Source of the DNA: Neospora caninum Liverpool
Taxonomy: Eukaryota > Apicomplexa > Conoidasida > Eucoccidiorida > Sarcocystidae
DNA length: 64,000 nucleotides
Direction of reading: 5' to 3'
Assembly: GCF_000208865.1 (NCBI RefSeq)
Contig: NC_018395.1
Span: forward strand, 1,457,920 to 1,521,919
Position numbers and translations under genes: made by a program. A model generated the notes under the pieces. It searched no databases, was not told the origin of the DNA, and was given only the letters and a program-made list of their open reading frames with translations. Numbering within the stretch: the stretch's first letter is position 1; each line of letters begins with the position of its first letter. This document shows positions 48,276-60,600 of the stretch, piece after piece.

Positions 48276-50810
48276 GGTGAATTCAGTTAGCTGAAAAGAA
48301 AGCAGACAGGCGGGAGTGAGCACCACACAGGTTTTAGTTGGGCATATGCATTCTCGGGTCACAGTTCTCTTTCCCTGTCCACGTTGCTCGCCTTGACATT
48401 TGCTCGTCTGGCGGCTGTCAGTGCGAGGCAGCGAGGAGATACCTAGAAAAAAGAAACCACAACTGACCACAGGGGCTACAAAAAAGAGATGGCATGAACC
48501 CAAACGGCATGTTACACGTCCGGTCTCCTCCTTTCAGGACGGGTGTGCGTTTCTAGCGCAGGATTGCGGCGCCGAGATGGACCGTCGACAAGTCCCCGTG
48601 TGGAACCCTCATCGCAAACGAACTACGCGGCTTGAAATGGCTAATAGACGCAACTTGAATTCCGACAGCAGTGACGCAGCCCGAACACGAGGCTCCTCGC
48701 CTGAAGGCACAGCGACGTCGCCACTACCGAGACGTGCATCCCCGTCTCTCGATCTGAGTGAACTTGCCGCGGAACACCTCCAGTTAAAAACGGAAACGAC
48801 GCCGGGGGGTTAGATCTAACCCTTTTGTGACGTCAGCATGGTTCTCCTATTAACCCTTTCTCGAGGCGACGGGCATTTCGGCCCCGGGGCGCCGTTTTAC
48901 CTGCGTCACAGTCCTCAACAGCAGTGATTCAAGGTGAAGGCTGTTTTCGAAGTTTCTCCGTTCTCCGCCTCTGGGATACGCCACTGCAGTCCAAGAGGAA
49001 GGGCTCTCAACGGAGGGAAGAAGCGCGAGGGCCGGGGAATTCAGCGATGATGGCCCGCGATCCACTAAGACATGCGAATGTGCAACACGGTCTCAGATCG
49101 CCGAAACCTCTCGTGCCGAAGGCTCTCCCGGAGTTTTTTGCCTGGAAGCCCAACTAGCGCTTTCGTGAAAATGCCGTGGGCTGTTGGAAGAAAGGAACTT
49201 AGGGCTCTCACCCCCTCTGCGGTCCTCGAGCGCCTCTCAACTCGATAAAGTCGTCGCGACGATGGCCCCGCCCCACGAGCAGAAACGACGAACCCGTTGC
49301 GATGTAAAACTGCTAAGCAGGATCACCCGCGCCTGAGAAAAATCTCGGTTTTGGGACTCTCGAGTTCCGTTCCGCGGGAAAAGCTTCAGCGGCTTCACTG
49401 TGGAAAAGTTAACGATTCCGGCGCGGGCCAATCGGCACGCGTGGAAGCCATCGCGCTCCGCATGGTGTGCTGTGGCGGCAAAAAAGGCTGCCGCGTCTCC
49501 GACCCCTATATCCGCCTGCGTGGGCTGTTTGAGTGACGAGCGCGAGCGCGCGAGCGCGCGTGTCCAACCACCAAAAGCCCCGCCTGGGTTTATCAAACAT
49601 TAGACGAGGGCGCACCAGCGCAATAAAGGCTGGCAGGCTTCGCTGTGGCAAACAGGAGACAGGACAAGTTGTCTCTTTTGTCTCCCTCGTGGCCTTCAGT
49701 TCTCACGTACACACTGCTCTTGTGCGCGTCGGATTTGCCCCGAGACGGCGTTTCTGTGGAATGCGAGAGGAGCTCTGTGGCATCTCTGGCCTTTGTGCGG
49801 AGGGCGGAACGTAGAACCTGCAACAAAATACACTCCCCAGTGGCTACACCACTCGTGCCTTTTCCCGGCGCCACGCAGAGTCCACGCACAACCCGTTCTC
49901 CCCCCAGGAGACTCTGGGGCTTCCTTTCCTGTGCGGGTGTCTTCTACGCCCTGCCGACCCCTCGTGGCAGGCTCTTGCTTTTTGCGTCTTGTCTGAAAAG
50001 GCGCAATTCCTCGTAATTGCCGTCCTTTCGACATGGCCTGGCTGGTTTCTCAGCGTGAGACGGGCTATATACACTGTTCCAAAGAGGCTGCGCTTTCGGC
50101 GAGCACTGCGGAAGGGCGTACACCGCGAGATGCGCTCGAGACAAATACGACTTCTCTCCCGCCTTTTTGTTGCCGTCTCCGCCGTTTGTCGTCAACACCC
50201 AAACTCGACACGTGAAGAGACAAGGAAACGGGTCAGTCCCGCGGGCTTTCTCCCCGCTTCCTCCCAATTTCACGCAAGACAACAGCTTCGCGGTGCTTGG
50301 CTGAGTCTCGCCTCACCTTCCTGCTCAGGGAAAAATTTCCGGGTTCTCCCGTTTTTTTCTCCAACCGCTCGTACGGGGTCTTTCGCTTTGGATGTGGGCG
50401 CCGAAACGTGAGTCGCTCATTTCAAACAGCGCAGTTCGCTCCCACGGTGGCCAGGCACCACCCAGTTGCGTTAGCCGGAGAGACCGTACACGCGTTGCCT
50501 TGCCTTCCCATCTTCACCAAAGTCCAAAGAAAGCGTTGCGGGGCACACATCCTACGGCGCTGAGGCGCAGGGATGCAGATCGCTCCGCAACCCCTCGAGC
50601 GTTTCTTCGTTCTTCCAAGTTTTCCCCATAGTTTCAGAAACACCCGGCTGTCAGAGCCTTCCCCTTTTCCGCGCTTGACTTGTGCTTCCCCTCGTTGACT
50701 TGAGAATCCCCAGGCGCGCTTGAAACGCTTTCCAGGACGAGTCGAAGTCGCCGATACACACTCCATGTAGTCCTTCCGCCTATGTTTCTTCCAAGTTTCG
50801 ACTCTTCACC
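48276..50810. other. 2.5 kb divergent intergenic region
   Basis: It lies between the 5' end of the minus-strand repeat-protein gene and the 5' end of FabH, so both promoters should be here. It includes a (GCGC)-rich stretch at about 49538-49560. I see no gene; frames of up to 140 codons are unsupported. Confidence 0.6.
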
Positions 50811-53800
50811 ATGAAGGCCGCGACTGCTCGGAAGAAACTTTCGACTTCTTGGCCCTCGCGGTCTCCGCCGATGCGCCCGAAAGCGCGTCAGTTCGAAGCA
50901 TCTGACGAGCAGGAAGCCCCGTCCCGAATTCCGAGCGCGTCTCCTGGATCCTCTCTGTGGAGAGGTCCTTCCTCCTGTCTACAGAGGTTTCTTGCGAGTC
51001 TCTCTCTGTCCCTCTGTCTCCTCTTCTCCCCGCCGTGTCTCCTCTTTCTCTTCTCGCGTAATGTTCAAGAAACTTCCGGCCTTAAAGCTACGCCCGTAAT
51101 CCCCTCCCGTCTGCTTTCCGTCCCTCGTTCTCCCTCTGGAGGCCTCGCAGATGCAGGGGAACTCCGCGTCTCCTTTCTTCCTGCTCAGAACCATGCTCTC
51201 CGACCCACTCCACTCCTCTTTCAGATGCCTTCAGTTCCTCTCGAGGGTTCTCCCGGGCCAGCCGCCGTGCCCGAGGCCCCCGGAGTCTTCTCGTCCCCAG
51301 TCCAGGCGCGAATGGGGGAGAGCAAAAAGGAGTTAACTTCTCGGCCCTTCTTCGCCACCGCTCGCCTAGGCGAGTTCACAGACACGAAGCGCCTGCGCCC
51401 ACATCTCGCGGCGTCTTTCCTCTCTCCGAGACGGGACGCTCGGCCGGGAGCTAAAGACACAAGACGAACCAGTGAATCTGCCTCCTCTCTCTTTGCCGCC
51501 TCGGCGTCTTCCGGAGAAGCCGAACCGCCGCCAGGCGCAGTCTCCTGCGGCGCCGCGGGCTGCCGGATCATCGGCGTCGGGAGCGCTACCCCGAGTCACG
51601 AAATGACAAACAGCGACATGGCGGAGGTTGTCGAAACTACCGACGAGGTAATGAAGGGAAAAGGAGGCTCGTCACAACGATCCTGTGGGAAGGAGCGGGA
51701 AGGCCCAGCTGAGAAGAAGGCAGTCGCACGCCGTGGGACCCAGAAAAAAGTGTCGGCATGCAGCTAGCGTGACACAAAGGAGAGACAGAAAGCCCGAACT
51801 AGAGCGTCGCCGTTAGAAGACCCATCGGCTCGGCTTGCCGGGCGCTGGCCGTCGCTGACGAATTGCTGCTCTGTGCCGGGAAAGTTCCCGGCAGTCCGAA
51901 GAATATCTAGACACTAACGCGCACGTAGACGAAAGGGGTGACAAGGCACACCGCCCCCCAGCGGCAGGCCAGATCGCAAGGCAAGCGGAGGAGGGAGAAA
52001 TAAAGGCGGGCAGAGGTGGACCCTTCGCGAGTAGAGAAACAGGACGTTTTTGACAGGCGGGAGGGGGAGCGCGTACAGAAACGTGAAAATAGATGGACAA
52101 ATGTGTGGATGCGGGAATACCCGGAAAGGTAGGTAAGCGCAAGAAATCTGCACACGAGACAAGTTTGCAGGGGGGGCTACATCGTAGGCAGCAACACCAG
52201 TTCTGGGAGGCATTGATGGCAGGTGAGGAGAGGTGTTCTCGGAGACATTGAGCGAACAAGAGCCTTAACAGCTGTCTCGTGCTCCAACGACTCTACATAT
52301 GGAACCGCCTGGGCTTTTTTCTCCGCTTTTGCAGTGGATAAGAACTCGAACCGGCATCCGCTCTCGTCGCGTATTGTCCACGTCGGAGAGCCTCCGTCCC
52401 CTGGCCATCAGTGCCGCCCGAAGGGCCCTCCAGAATGCCAAAGTGAAGGCAAGAGACGTTGATCTCGTGCTCCACGCTTCCTCGTCTCCAGACGATCTCT
52501 TTGGAGACGCGACATCTATTGCTGCTGGCATTGTGCACGCCGAGCGAATTGAAGAGGGAACCGCCGGACAGGAAGGCGACGCGATCGTAGGCCCCGCGGG
52601 ATTTGACTTGACGGCCGCGTGTTCAGGATTTCTCGTTGGCCTGATCAGTGGTAAGAAGCAAAGATCAACGAGCGGAATCTGCCAGGGTCCACGGGCCTGG
52701 TGACACTCCGGCTTGCATCTCCTTAGAAGTTAGAAGTGCTGGCATGATGAACAAACATCTTAAATAAGGCGGGGAATGACGACGCGGTCGTCTGTCTCTC
52801 CCTGCCAACCTCGCTCAAACCGCCACGCATCCTCCATCTAAAGGGTGGAAGATAAAGCTAGCTGGATAGATCTCGGGTTCTGTTCTTCTATCTAGTGAGT
52901 GCCCTGGCGTTCGTATGGCCCTGGTAAAGATACAGCCGTTTCCACGTTTTGGTTTCCATTCCTCCTGTGGAAGCCGCTCTTCTCCCCCTCTTTGCATGCG
53001 GTCGCGGATTTTCCTTCTGATCTTCTTTCCTGCCAGCTAACGCATTTCTAACGAGCCCCTGCTGCCCGTACAAACGCATTCTGGTCGTGGGGGCTGACGC
53101 GCTCACGCGGTGGATTGACTGGACGGATCGAAATACATGCGTGCTTTTTGGCGACGGAGCCGGGGCCGTTGTTCTGGAACGCCAGGATGCCACCACGCAG
53201 CCGCCTGCCGGAGAGGGCGAGCTCGAACGTGACACACGCAAGGGAATCCTGTCCTACATGCTGAACAGCGACGGCCTGCAGGCTCACCAGCTGACGGTGC
53301 CTTTCAAGGGGATACCGCAGGAATTGAAGCGTGCAGAGGGAAAGGTACGCGAGAGTTACGTAGACAGAGTAGTACCGGGAGTGGAGACGAGAGCAGGAAA
53401 GGAAAAACGGACAGGCAGCATACGCGGTTATTGTGGTGGCAACAGTGGTGCTTTGCCCCGAAGCAGGCGCCTAAAGTGTCTCATCGATTTGTCTGGTAGC
53501 GCCTCGTAAGGAAACGCGGACACTCCAGGTGAGGGACGCCGCAGCGTCCAAGCCCCCGGACCATGCAGGCTGAGAAACCTGGAAAGGAAGGGACAAGTGA
53601 AACTAATCGAGGAAGGGTCTTTGCATTTGTGTCGGAGCGAGCCAATCAGACCCGAGGCACTGGCCGCCCGAGTGTACACGCACAGGCGAAAGAGGGAAAG
53701 TCCAGGAAATGCCGGAACACGACAGAGGGGGAACAAGAACGGAGAGCCGAGTTATGGGAGGGAGCAGGCCTGGATCTGTGATCTCCGACTGCGTTTTTCG

Positions 53801-55335
53801 TTTGCCTATCTTTGTTTTTCACACGAGTCTATCTACGTTCCCTTCTCGGGGCTGCGTGGCCATTCGCCTGAAGGCTATACATACAGGGGTGCCTGTTTGC
53901 TGCCAGCATACTTATCCACCTCGTATTTCTGCAGTTTTTTCCAGGGTGCTTGCTTTCTTTGCAGCCTGCTCTCTGTATGAGCCAGGGCGGGTATGCGTCT
54001 TTGGCCATGAATGGCCGCGAAGTTTTCAAGTTTGTCTCGCGTAAGGTCCCCCCGGCGATCGAGGCCGTGGTCCAGGCAGCTGGCTTGAGAACAAGCGACA
54101 TTGATTGGCTTCTTCTTCACCAGGCCAACAAACGCATCATGGATGCCGTGGCGGAGCGTTTGAAAATGCCGTTGAGCAAAGTGAGGCCTTTGACTGGGTG
54201 TGTGAAGACGAACAGAGCAAAGACCGACCACAGATGGTTTCTTGCGTCTCCCTTGTCCCTCTCTCCAGATGTAGTGGAACTAACCTTCTTTCTCTGCACT
54301 TTGAATAAGTGCTTCAGGAGAAATGGACTGCCGGGATTAGAGGACGCCGTCTTTATAGTTCTTGTTGGCTACGCTAGGAGATACGATCGTCCCACGCCGC
54401 CGGAGTTTTCGGGCTGTTCGTTTTTCCAACCAGGGGAACGTAGGGGTGTCCCCCCTTGATCTGTCCCCAGGGGCGCCGGTCTCCTTCGCCAAGAAAGTGT
54501 CTCATCACCTTATCGCTTCCACCGCGTTCAAAAACATCTTAGGTTTTAAACATGCCCAGCATGGAGTCGGGTTTCCGAACGCGAAGGCTCCACCCTGCAA
54601 ATCATGTGTTTGCTGAGCGGTGAAACCTAACCCCTGTTTTCATCAAGAGCTGGCGTAGGAGAACACGTCTTTAGAAAACTCACTTTGTTGTCAATGGCTG
54701 TCGCGAGGCCTTTTAAAACCAGCTCTGAATTACGCAACCTGCAAGTGCTGCGTGAACGGACACTGCCCCTGCTTGCCAACGACCCGCCGCGCCTGTGTGG
54801 AGCGCGTCTTTTTTCAGGTGCTCTGCAATTTAGACAAGTACGGCAACACGTCTGCAGCCTCGATTCCCTTATGCCTGGACGAAGCAGTAAGTCAGAGCCG
54901 AGCCCCATGCCTCCTCACAAACTTTGCGTGACCCGCATGCGCCCTCGGGCACCGACTTTTCTCTTGCGCCCTACGCACAAACGGGACACCGGGAGCCCAA
55001 AGCCCTCACTTGCGACACAGAAATACGCATACTTAGTGGGACATATGTGCGCCGTGAACGGGGGGGGGGGGGGGGGATGGAGTTACGCGGGTGAGAAAAA
55101 GCCATTCGTCTACAGCTGCATGCGAGCTGTTCACCCCTCTGAACCTCTCGTTGATTACGAGGCAAGTCTGCGCGAGCACACATTTTTCTGCATGCACCCT
55201 TCAACACGCCTTTGGCTCCTGTCGGTTGTCTTTGCGTAGGTACGGGAGGGGAAAGTCAAGCCTGGCGACGTCGTGGTGACTGCTGGCTTTGGCGCCGGCC
55301 TCACATGGAGCGCCGCCGTCTTCCGCTACGGTTAA
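50811..55335 (+). CDS. fabH: FabH, 3-oxoacyl-ACP synthase III of the apicoplast FASII pathway
   Basis: Exons: 50811-51647, 52335-52650, 53037-53344, 53965-54180, 54818-54886, 55240-55335 (TAA), 613 residues. The enzyme condenses acetyl-CoA with malonyl-ACP to start type II fatty acid synthesis. The catalytic triad is intact: Cys375 in LTAACSGFL (codon 52620-52622), His539 in LLHQANKR, and Asn569 in KYGNTSAAS; His-Asn spacing is the usual 30 residues. Other landmarks are [12 protein letters not shown] (residue 250), [19 protein letters not shown] and [10 protein letters not shown] leader of about 250 residues precedes the enzyme. Its only hydrophobic stretch is recessed at residues 60-81 and is followed by a basic, Ser-rich segment, as in bipartite apicoplast targeting. 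Two insertions (EEGTAGQEG region and [12 protein letters not shown]) make the core longer than bacterial FabH. The start is the first ATG of the frame; ATG at codon 21 is an alternative. Confidence 0.96.
55060..55076. repeat. poly-G tract in FabH intron 5
   Basis: About 17 consecutive G within the intron between exons 54818-54886 and 55240-55335. Confidence 0.95.
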
Positions 55336-57696
55336 ACCTGTATCTGCAGGCATCCCTATAAAGGTATATGCATCTGTACACTGCGGGTCGGCTGGGGACC
55401 CCCCGAATGATATGGCGTTTTTCCGCCGAGTCTTCCACGGGAAAAACGTGGGACGTGTGTTTGGCAAGCTCCACAGGGCCCACAGAGAGACAAATGTACT
55501 ACTTCTACCCCCACACAAGGAACTTTTGACTCCAGAACGGGGAAAACCACTTTTGTCTTCCCAAGGTAAAAGTTGTCTCGTGCCGGTTCAGCTCAGATTT
55601 GGAAGCTCGCCTTCGATGAAGGTGGCTCTCCGCCCGCGGGGTGGAGCGAATTTCATCAGCGAGTGTGTTGACCAGGGAGAAACCAGAAGGTGTTGACCGC
55701 GAGAGTGATTCAATAGATGAGCGTGTTCCAGCGGGAAAGTGTAGTTCCCGCAAGATGTATCAGCTTCGCCCTGGAGTGGTTGGTAAAGGACAAGTGCAAC
55801 CGATATCACTTGGTCCCCCCCTGCGACAGTTTTGATTCTGAGCCGCACGAGGGCCACCGAGAGCCACAACGCAAAGCGGAGCTATGTCGTTAGAGCGCGG
55901 AGTGAGAATCGGAAGCCGTAGGCACAAGTCCGAAAAAGTACAGATGCTCATGCTGCGCTTTACCGATATCTCTAGACGATATTGATCATTCAAAAACGAA
56001 GCGGAGAAGTTGTCAAAATCGAATTCCCGCTCAGCCCTCTGTTGCTGTTCCTGGACATACGGTTAGGGTTCCATCTTTTCACGGCATTGTTAACAACGGA
56101 CATCGAGGGTCCCGACGGCTGCTGTCTGCACGCTCATGCAATATATAGCTGCTTATTTCTATGTGCCTGCATGCATACATATCCGCATACGCGTGTATAG
56201 ACATCTCCAAATTTATAATTTCCTATATATAGGCATCCGTGTAGGGGGAAAAGAGTGCCTTCAGGCAACACAGTGCGCGCAAGACATAACGAGGATCGAT
56301 TTATGGAGCCATGCCGGAAGTGGTGAAACATCTGCAATGGCCAAGGATCTCGCGCTTTGCAGAGGAGCGGCGATCAGTCACCAATAAAAGAGGCGCACGC
56401 CTCTTCGTAGGAAGGAGACTACCAAAGTGAATATCATGATATTAATACGGCTAGAATATAAATGCTCGTTTTTCAAATATTCGCTGAACATCCGGTGCAA
56501 TTGCACTGCATGATGGCTTACTTCGAAGCTACTGCCCCCTGTTTCTCTAATGACCATGTGACTGCCGACGTAGTTTTTTACGGAACCAGTGATCAACGCA
56601 GCGCGTGGATCGAGTTCTGGCGGTTGAATATACTCGGTGTGCCAAGCCGTTCTCGCCGTAGTGGCTTTGCATCCGAAGTGGGAAAGGAGAGGCAGGCCAG
56701 GAGCCTATGAATCAACATTTAACCGCTACTGGGTGTATAATACCGCATTCTGGAATACCAAAAACAAAACGTGCTCTAGCATTTCTTAGCAGCTGTTCTC
56801 TGTTTTTGAACGATTTGCTATACAACCGACGCCCCCCATGTTCCGCTGCCTAGTCCTGGGTACTGCATCCACACTAGCAAACATTCCTGGAGGCAGGTTA
56901 CGTTCTGTACAGCTGCAAGAAGGCAGTGCATGTGGGTTGCTGATTGCGTGAGACTTCTGAGGTGTCGGCGCCGACGTCTGTCGCCTAAACACGCAATCCC
57001 TGTCGATCGCAGAATCACGAGAACTTGCCTGTGTGGTGTTTTCCGTCCCTTTTCAGTCTCCGATTCAAACGTGTGCCCCGCTTCGGGGGTGGTTCGCGTA
57101 CTCGCGTTTTCGACGCGTCGGAAAGAATCACAGGCACCAAACTCCGTCCGACAGAAAAAGATGGCTGCAGCTGGGTGTTCGGGCCGTCAATCGAAGGAGT
57201 GGAATTTAGAGCACACCGTCGTTGCAACACTCAGCAGAACTGGTTGACAAAGACGAATTTTCAACTGTTTTTATTAAGGCAACTGTAGAAAATGGTTCAC
57301 GTTTTTTAACAAGATTATGGGTTGTTCCGTCTCAGAATTTGCACCGGCCTCATTCCCACCACTATGGTTGCTGCACTACTGTCGAGATTGGAACACAGAC
57401 TGCCGGATAGTGGAGACACAAGATCGTCCCAACCGCGTTTTGACAGGCTCCGCATAAGCGACAAAATGTGGAAGCATTCGTTATATAGTCAAACTCTTGT
57501 CTGCTTGCTTCGGATGACTTGTTTTCATCGTCTCAAAATGACAAACCTAGAAAAAAAACGCCGACTTCCGAGAAGCAGTGCAGAACGCAAAACCACCATC
57601 GGCACGGGCCGTTTCGGATCAATGAAAACTCCTTATGGAGGAGATTCTTCTTCACTTGGTGATCCAACCGAGTTGCGGAACCGGAGTGCCTGCCGT
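55336..57696. other. 2.4 kb convergent spacer
   Basis: It lies between the stop codons of FabH (+) and the ACX4-like gene (-), so it should be made of 3' UTRs. No gene is seen. A short TATATA-containing stretch lies near 56140-56235. Confidence 0.6.
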
Positions 57697-60600
57697 CTAC
57701 TTGAACGCGCTCCTCCCCGTCACTGCTCGGCCCGCGATAAGCATGTTGATATCGTAGGTTCCTTCGTACGTGTAGAGTGCCTGCAGGGAAACAGCCAGTT
57801 TCACACTAGCCTTTCGTCGTTGTGTTCGATTGCTCTCTTTATGGCAATCATTCTTCCTCGGGGCAAATCAAAGGTGCATGATTCGGTCATACAGAACCTT
57901 GTCGAAGGACCCATATTTCCATACGCAAGTACTTGGACATACAGCCGTAACTGCATCGTGAGATTCACTATGCTCCCCTAGCCCATGCGCGCACCTTCAG
58001 TGAGCGAACGATGTGAAAACCTGTTCATAACGGCCAGATGTAAGCAACATTCAGCAAAATCCGAGAAAAAAAAGCGTAGTATTTGGGGATGTTTATACTG
58101 GCTGTTAATGCGATGTTGACGGCAGATAGACCAGGAGCAGTGATCGCCTCCATGAAACAGCGAAAAAACCCAAGGACATCTGAATGTAGACGCACCTCTA
58201 TGTCTGCATGGAACTTAGCCACGCCGAAGTCTGTCACAATTCCGTTTCCACCTTGTACTTCCCTGCAAAGAGAGATGCCTTCTCGAGCCATACGGCTGCA
58301 CGTCGCTTTAGCTAGGGCAATGTGAGCCATCAAATGCGGTTTCCCTTCATCCATCAGACGACCGAGGCGCAATACCATGAGCAGGACTCCCTGCGAAAAG
58401 ACAGTCAACATCGATGGCCTCAAGACGTTTTTGACTTGTCTTCCATCTTCCTCATGCTCACGGGAAGGAACCCCAATTCAAACTCCGGAAACAAACACTG
58501 AGCAGCGGTGCAGCTGTGTTTGTTCGCTTGAGGATAGCAGTGCAACCTATCTTCGGCTCAACAACAAGGAAGAAAACACAGCAGAAGGGACTGTTTGTGA
58601 AACTACCATTCATACCTTCCCGCTATCCATACCTGGAGTATGCCAAGGACTCGCATAAGGCGTTCTTGTACAAGCTGGAAGCTCGCCAGTTCTCTGCCAA
58701 ACTGCTTCCTCTCGGTGCAGTATTTAAGAGCATTGTCGTAAGCACCTACGTTTCCAAAACATCAGACAGAACTGGGGCACGCAATGCACTAACCGGGAAG
58801 GGGGCTTACGAAACAACCAAAACAGCACAGAGTACACAAAATGCTGGCTTCGTTATATGCGTAGGACTGTTCCAAGTCCCAAAGAAATGGCTACGCAAAT
58901 TGCTCTTAAATGCTTCGCAGCGTCCAGTCCACCATATCCGTGGAAAAGCAAAATGGTAAACGTCCTAAGTTTTGAACGCGAATACTCAAGCACAAACCGG
59001 CGAGTTTCGAGCCTTCTACAGTTGATACTCTCATTTCACGGACATGAAAAATGCCTCCTCTAGTCAGGCACCCGCGTTTACTTGAGACAGCACTGCGCCA
59101 ACGGACGCCCGTAACTGTATACACATGTAGTCACCTGCATGTGCATGGACACAGATGTGAGCGCTCTACGTACACAAGCCGCAGGCGCACCTAGCAAGAC
59201 ACCAACGCATTCCGCGGCGACAACAGCACGAGACGATTCCAAGACGCGGGCTGTCGCGCTAGAGAAGCCCTCCTGTTGAAGCCTGTGCGAGTCTGGTACG
59301 AAGCAGTCTTTCAAGACAATGTCAGCGTTCTGCACGATGCGCAAGGATACCTTGTTCTCGATCTTCGTTGCTGAAAAACCAGGGAAGTCCTTTTCCTAAG
59401 AAATGCATACAAGAATACATGACACGCATACATGCACTTTGAAGTGTGAGGTGCAGAAACAGTAATCGGAAGTTCCGGTGCTCCGAGTGTCAAGAGTGTG
59501 CACCCTTCCTGCATTGAAGTTGCCGAAGCGTTGTTAACCGTCCAAACGAAACACTTGCCCCCCGTCTGAGACACACCACTAGAAAGCCGAGGATTTTCTC
59601 CGAGTTCGAATCGCGTGCCCAAACAACCACTACGTCCGAGAATGTTGCATTCCCAATCCACCTTTTCTGGCCATTGAGGAGCCATCCTCCCTCCACTTTC
59701 GTTGCCGAGGTCCGAAGTCCAGTGGCGTCGCTTCCATAGTTGGGCTCCGTCAGTCCGAAGCTTCCGACGCACTCCAGACGCGACATCTGCGCAACTCAAA
59801 TGAAACCGCATTCGCAGGTTGGCTCGAGCAGAAAGACACTCTCTCCCTTCTTCCCAAACACGCTGGCAAAATAGGTGCATATACATAGACATTTCCACGA
59901 AGTAGCTGAATACGAAGACCCTTGCAGTCATATACGATTCTGTTGTCTTGCGCCTGCAGGCGACTCCGTACTGATGGTGGGCAGAAATCTGAGTAGCCAC
60001 AACTCCAGACGGTACTCATGGAGAGTGTTTATCAGCAACCTGAAGTCCAGCGACCCAAGCTCTGCGTTATTACCTTGGGGAGCCACGCGGCCTTCTGCTC
60101 TTCGGTGCCGGCGACAGCGATCGACTGCATCGCGAGGCCGCAGTGGACGAGGTAAAATGTGGAGAATGACGCGTCGACTCGTGCCATCTCAATTGCCATC
60201 AGAATAGCTTCTGTGTGCGTCAAGCCAGGGCATCCTATGAAGCAAGACAAACTCGACAACAATGAATGCTCAAGCAGCAAGCGAACTTCTGCTTCTTCGT
60301 ATCTCGCCGTTACTTTCTTATCCTTATTGATCTCCTTCCCGCGTCCTCGTGCTATCTCTTGAGCATTGTCCCCCACCTTTAGGTACCCAGTTGTGCAGAC
60401 GTACGCGCTGCTTGCTATGCGGATGTAGACCTTCAGGAGACTATCTATGTGCCGGAGCAGGTACGAGGGTGACGCCCGAGAACGCTCTGCATCGATGCAC
60501 CTTGTTTTTAACTTTTCTTTTGGTTGTGAGCGGCAGCAGTTGTGAGCAAAAAGACGCAAGCAGGCAAATAGCCCAGCATCTGATCCAGTAGTGGCTTCCA

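Noticed and set aside
47499..48503. Upstream extension of the repeat protein from a frame start at 48503
   Set aside because: The extra N-terminal stretch is Cys/Phe-rich and unlike the rest, whereas ATG at 48275 sits in a strong CACCATGG context, so the shorter start is used.
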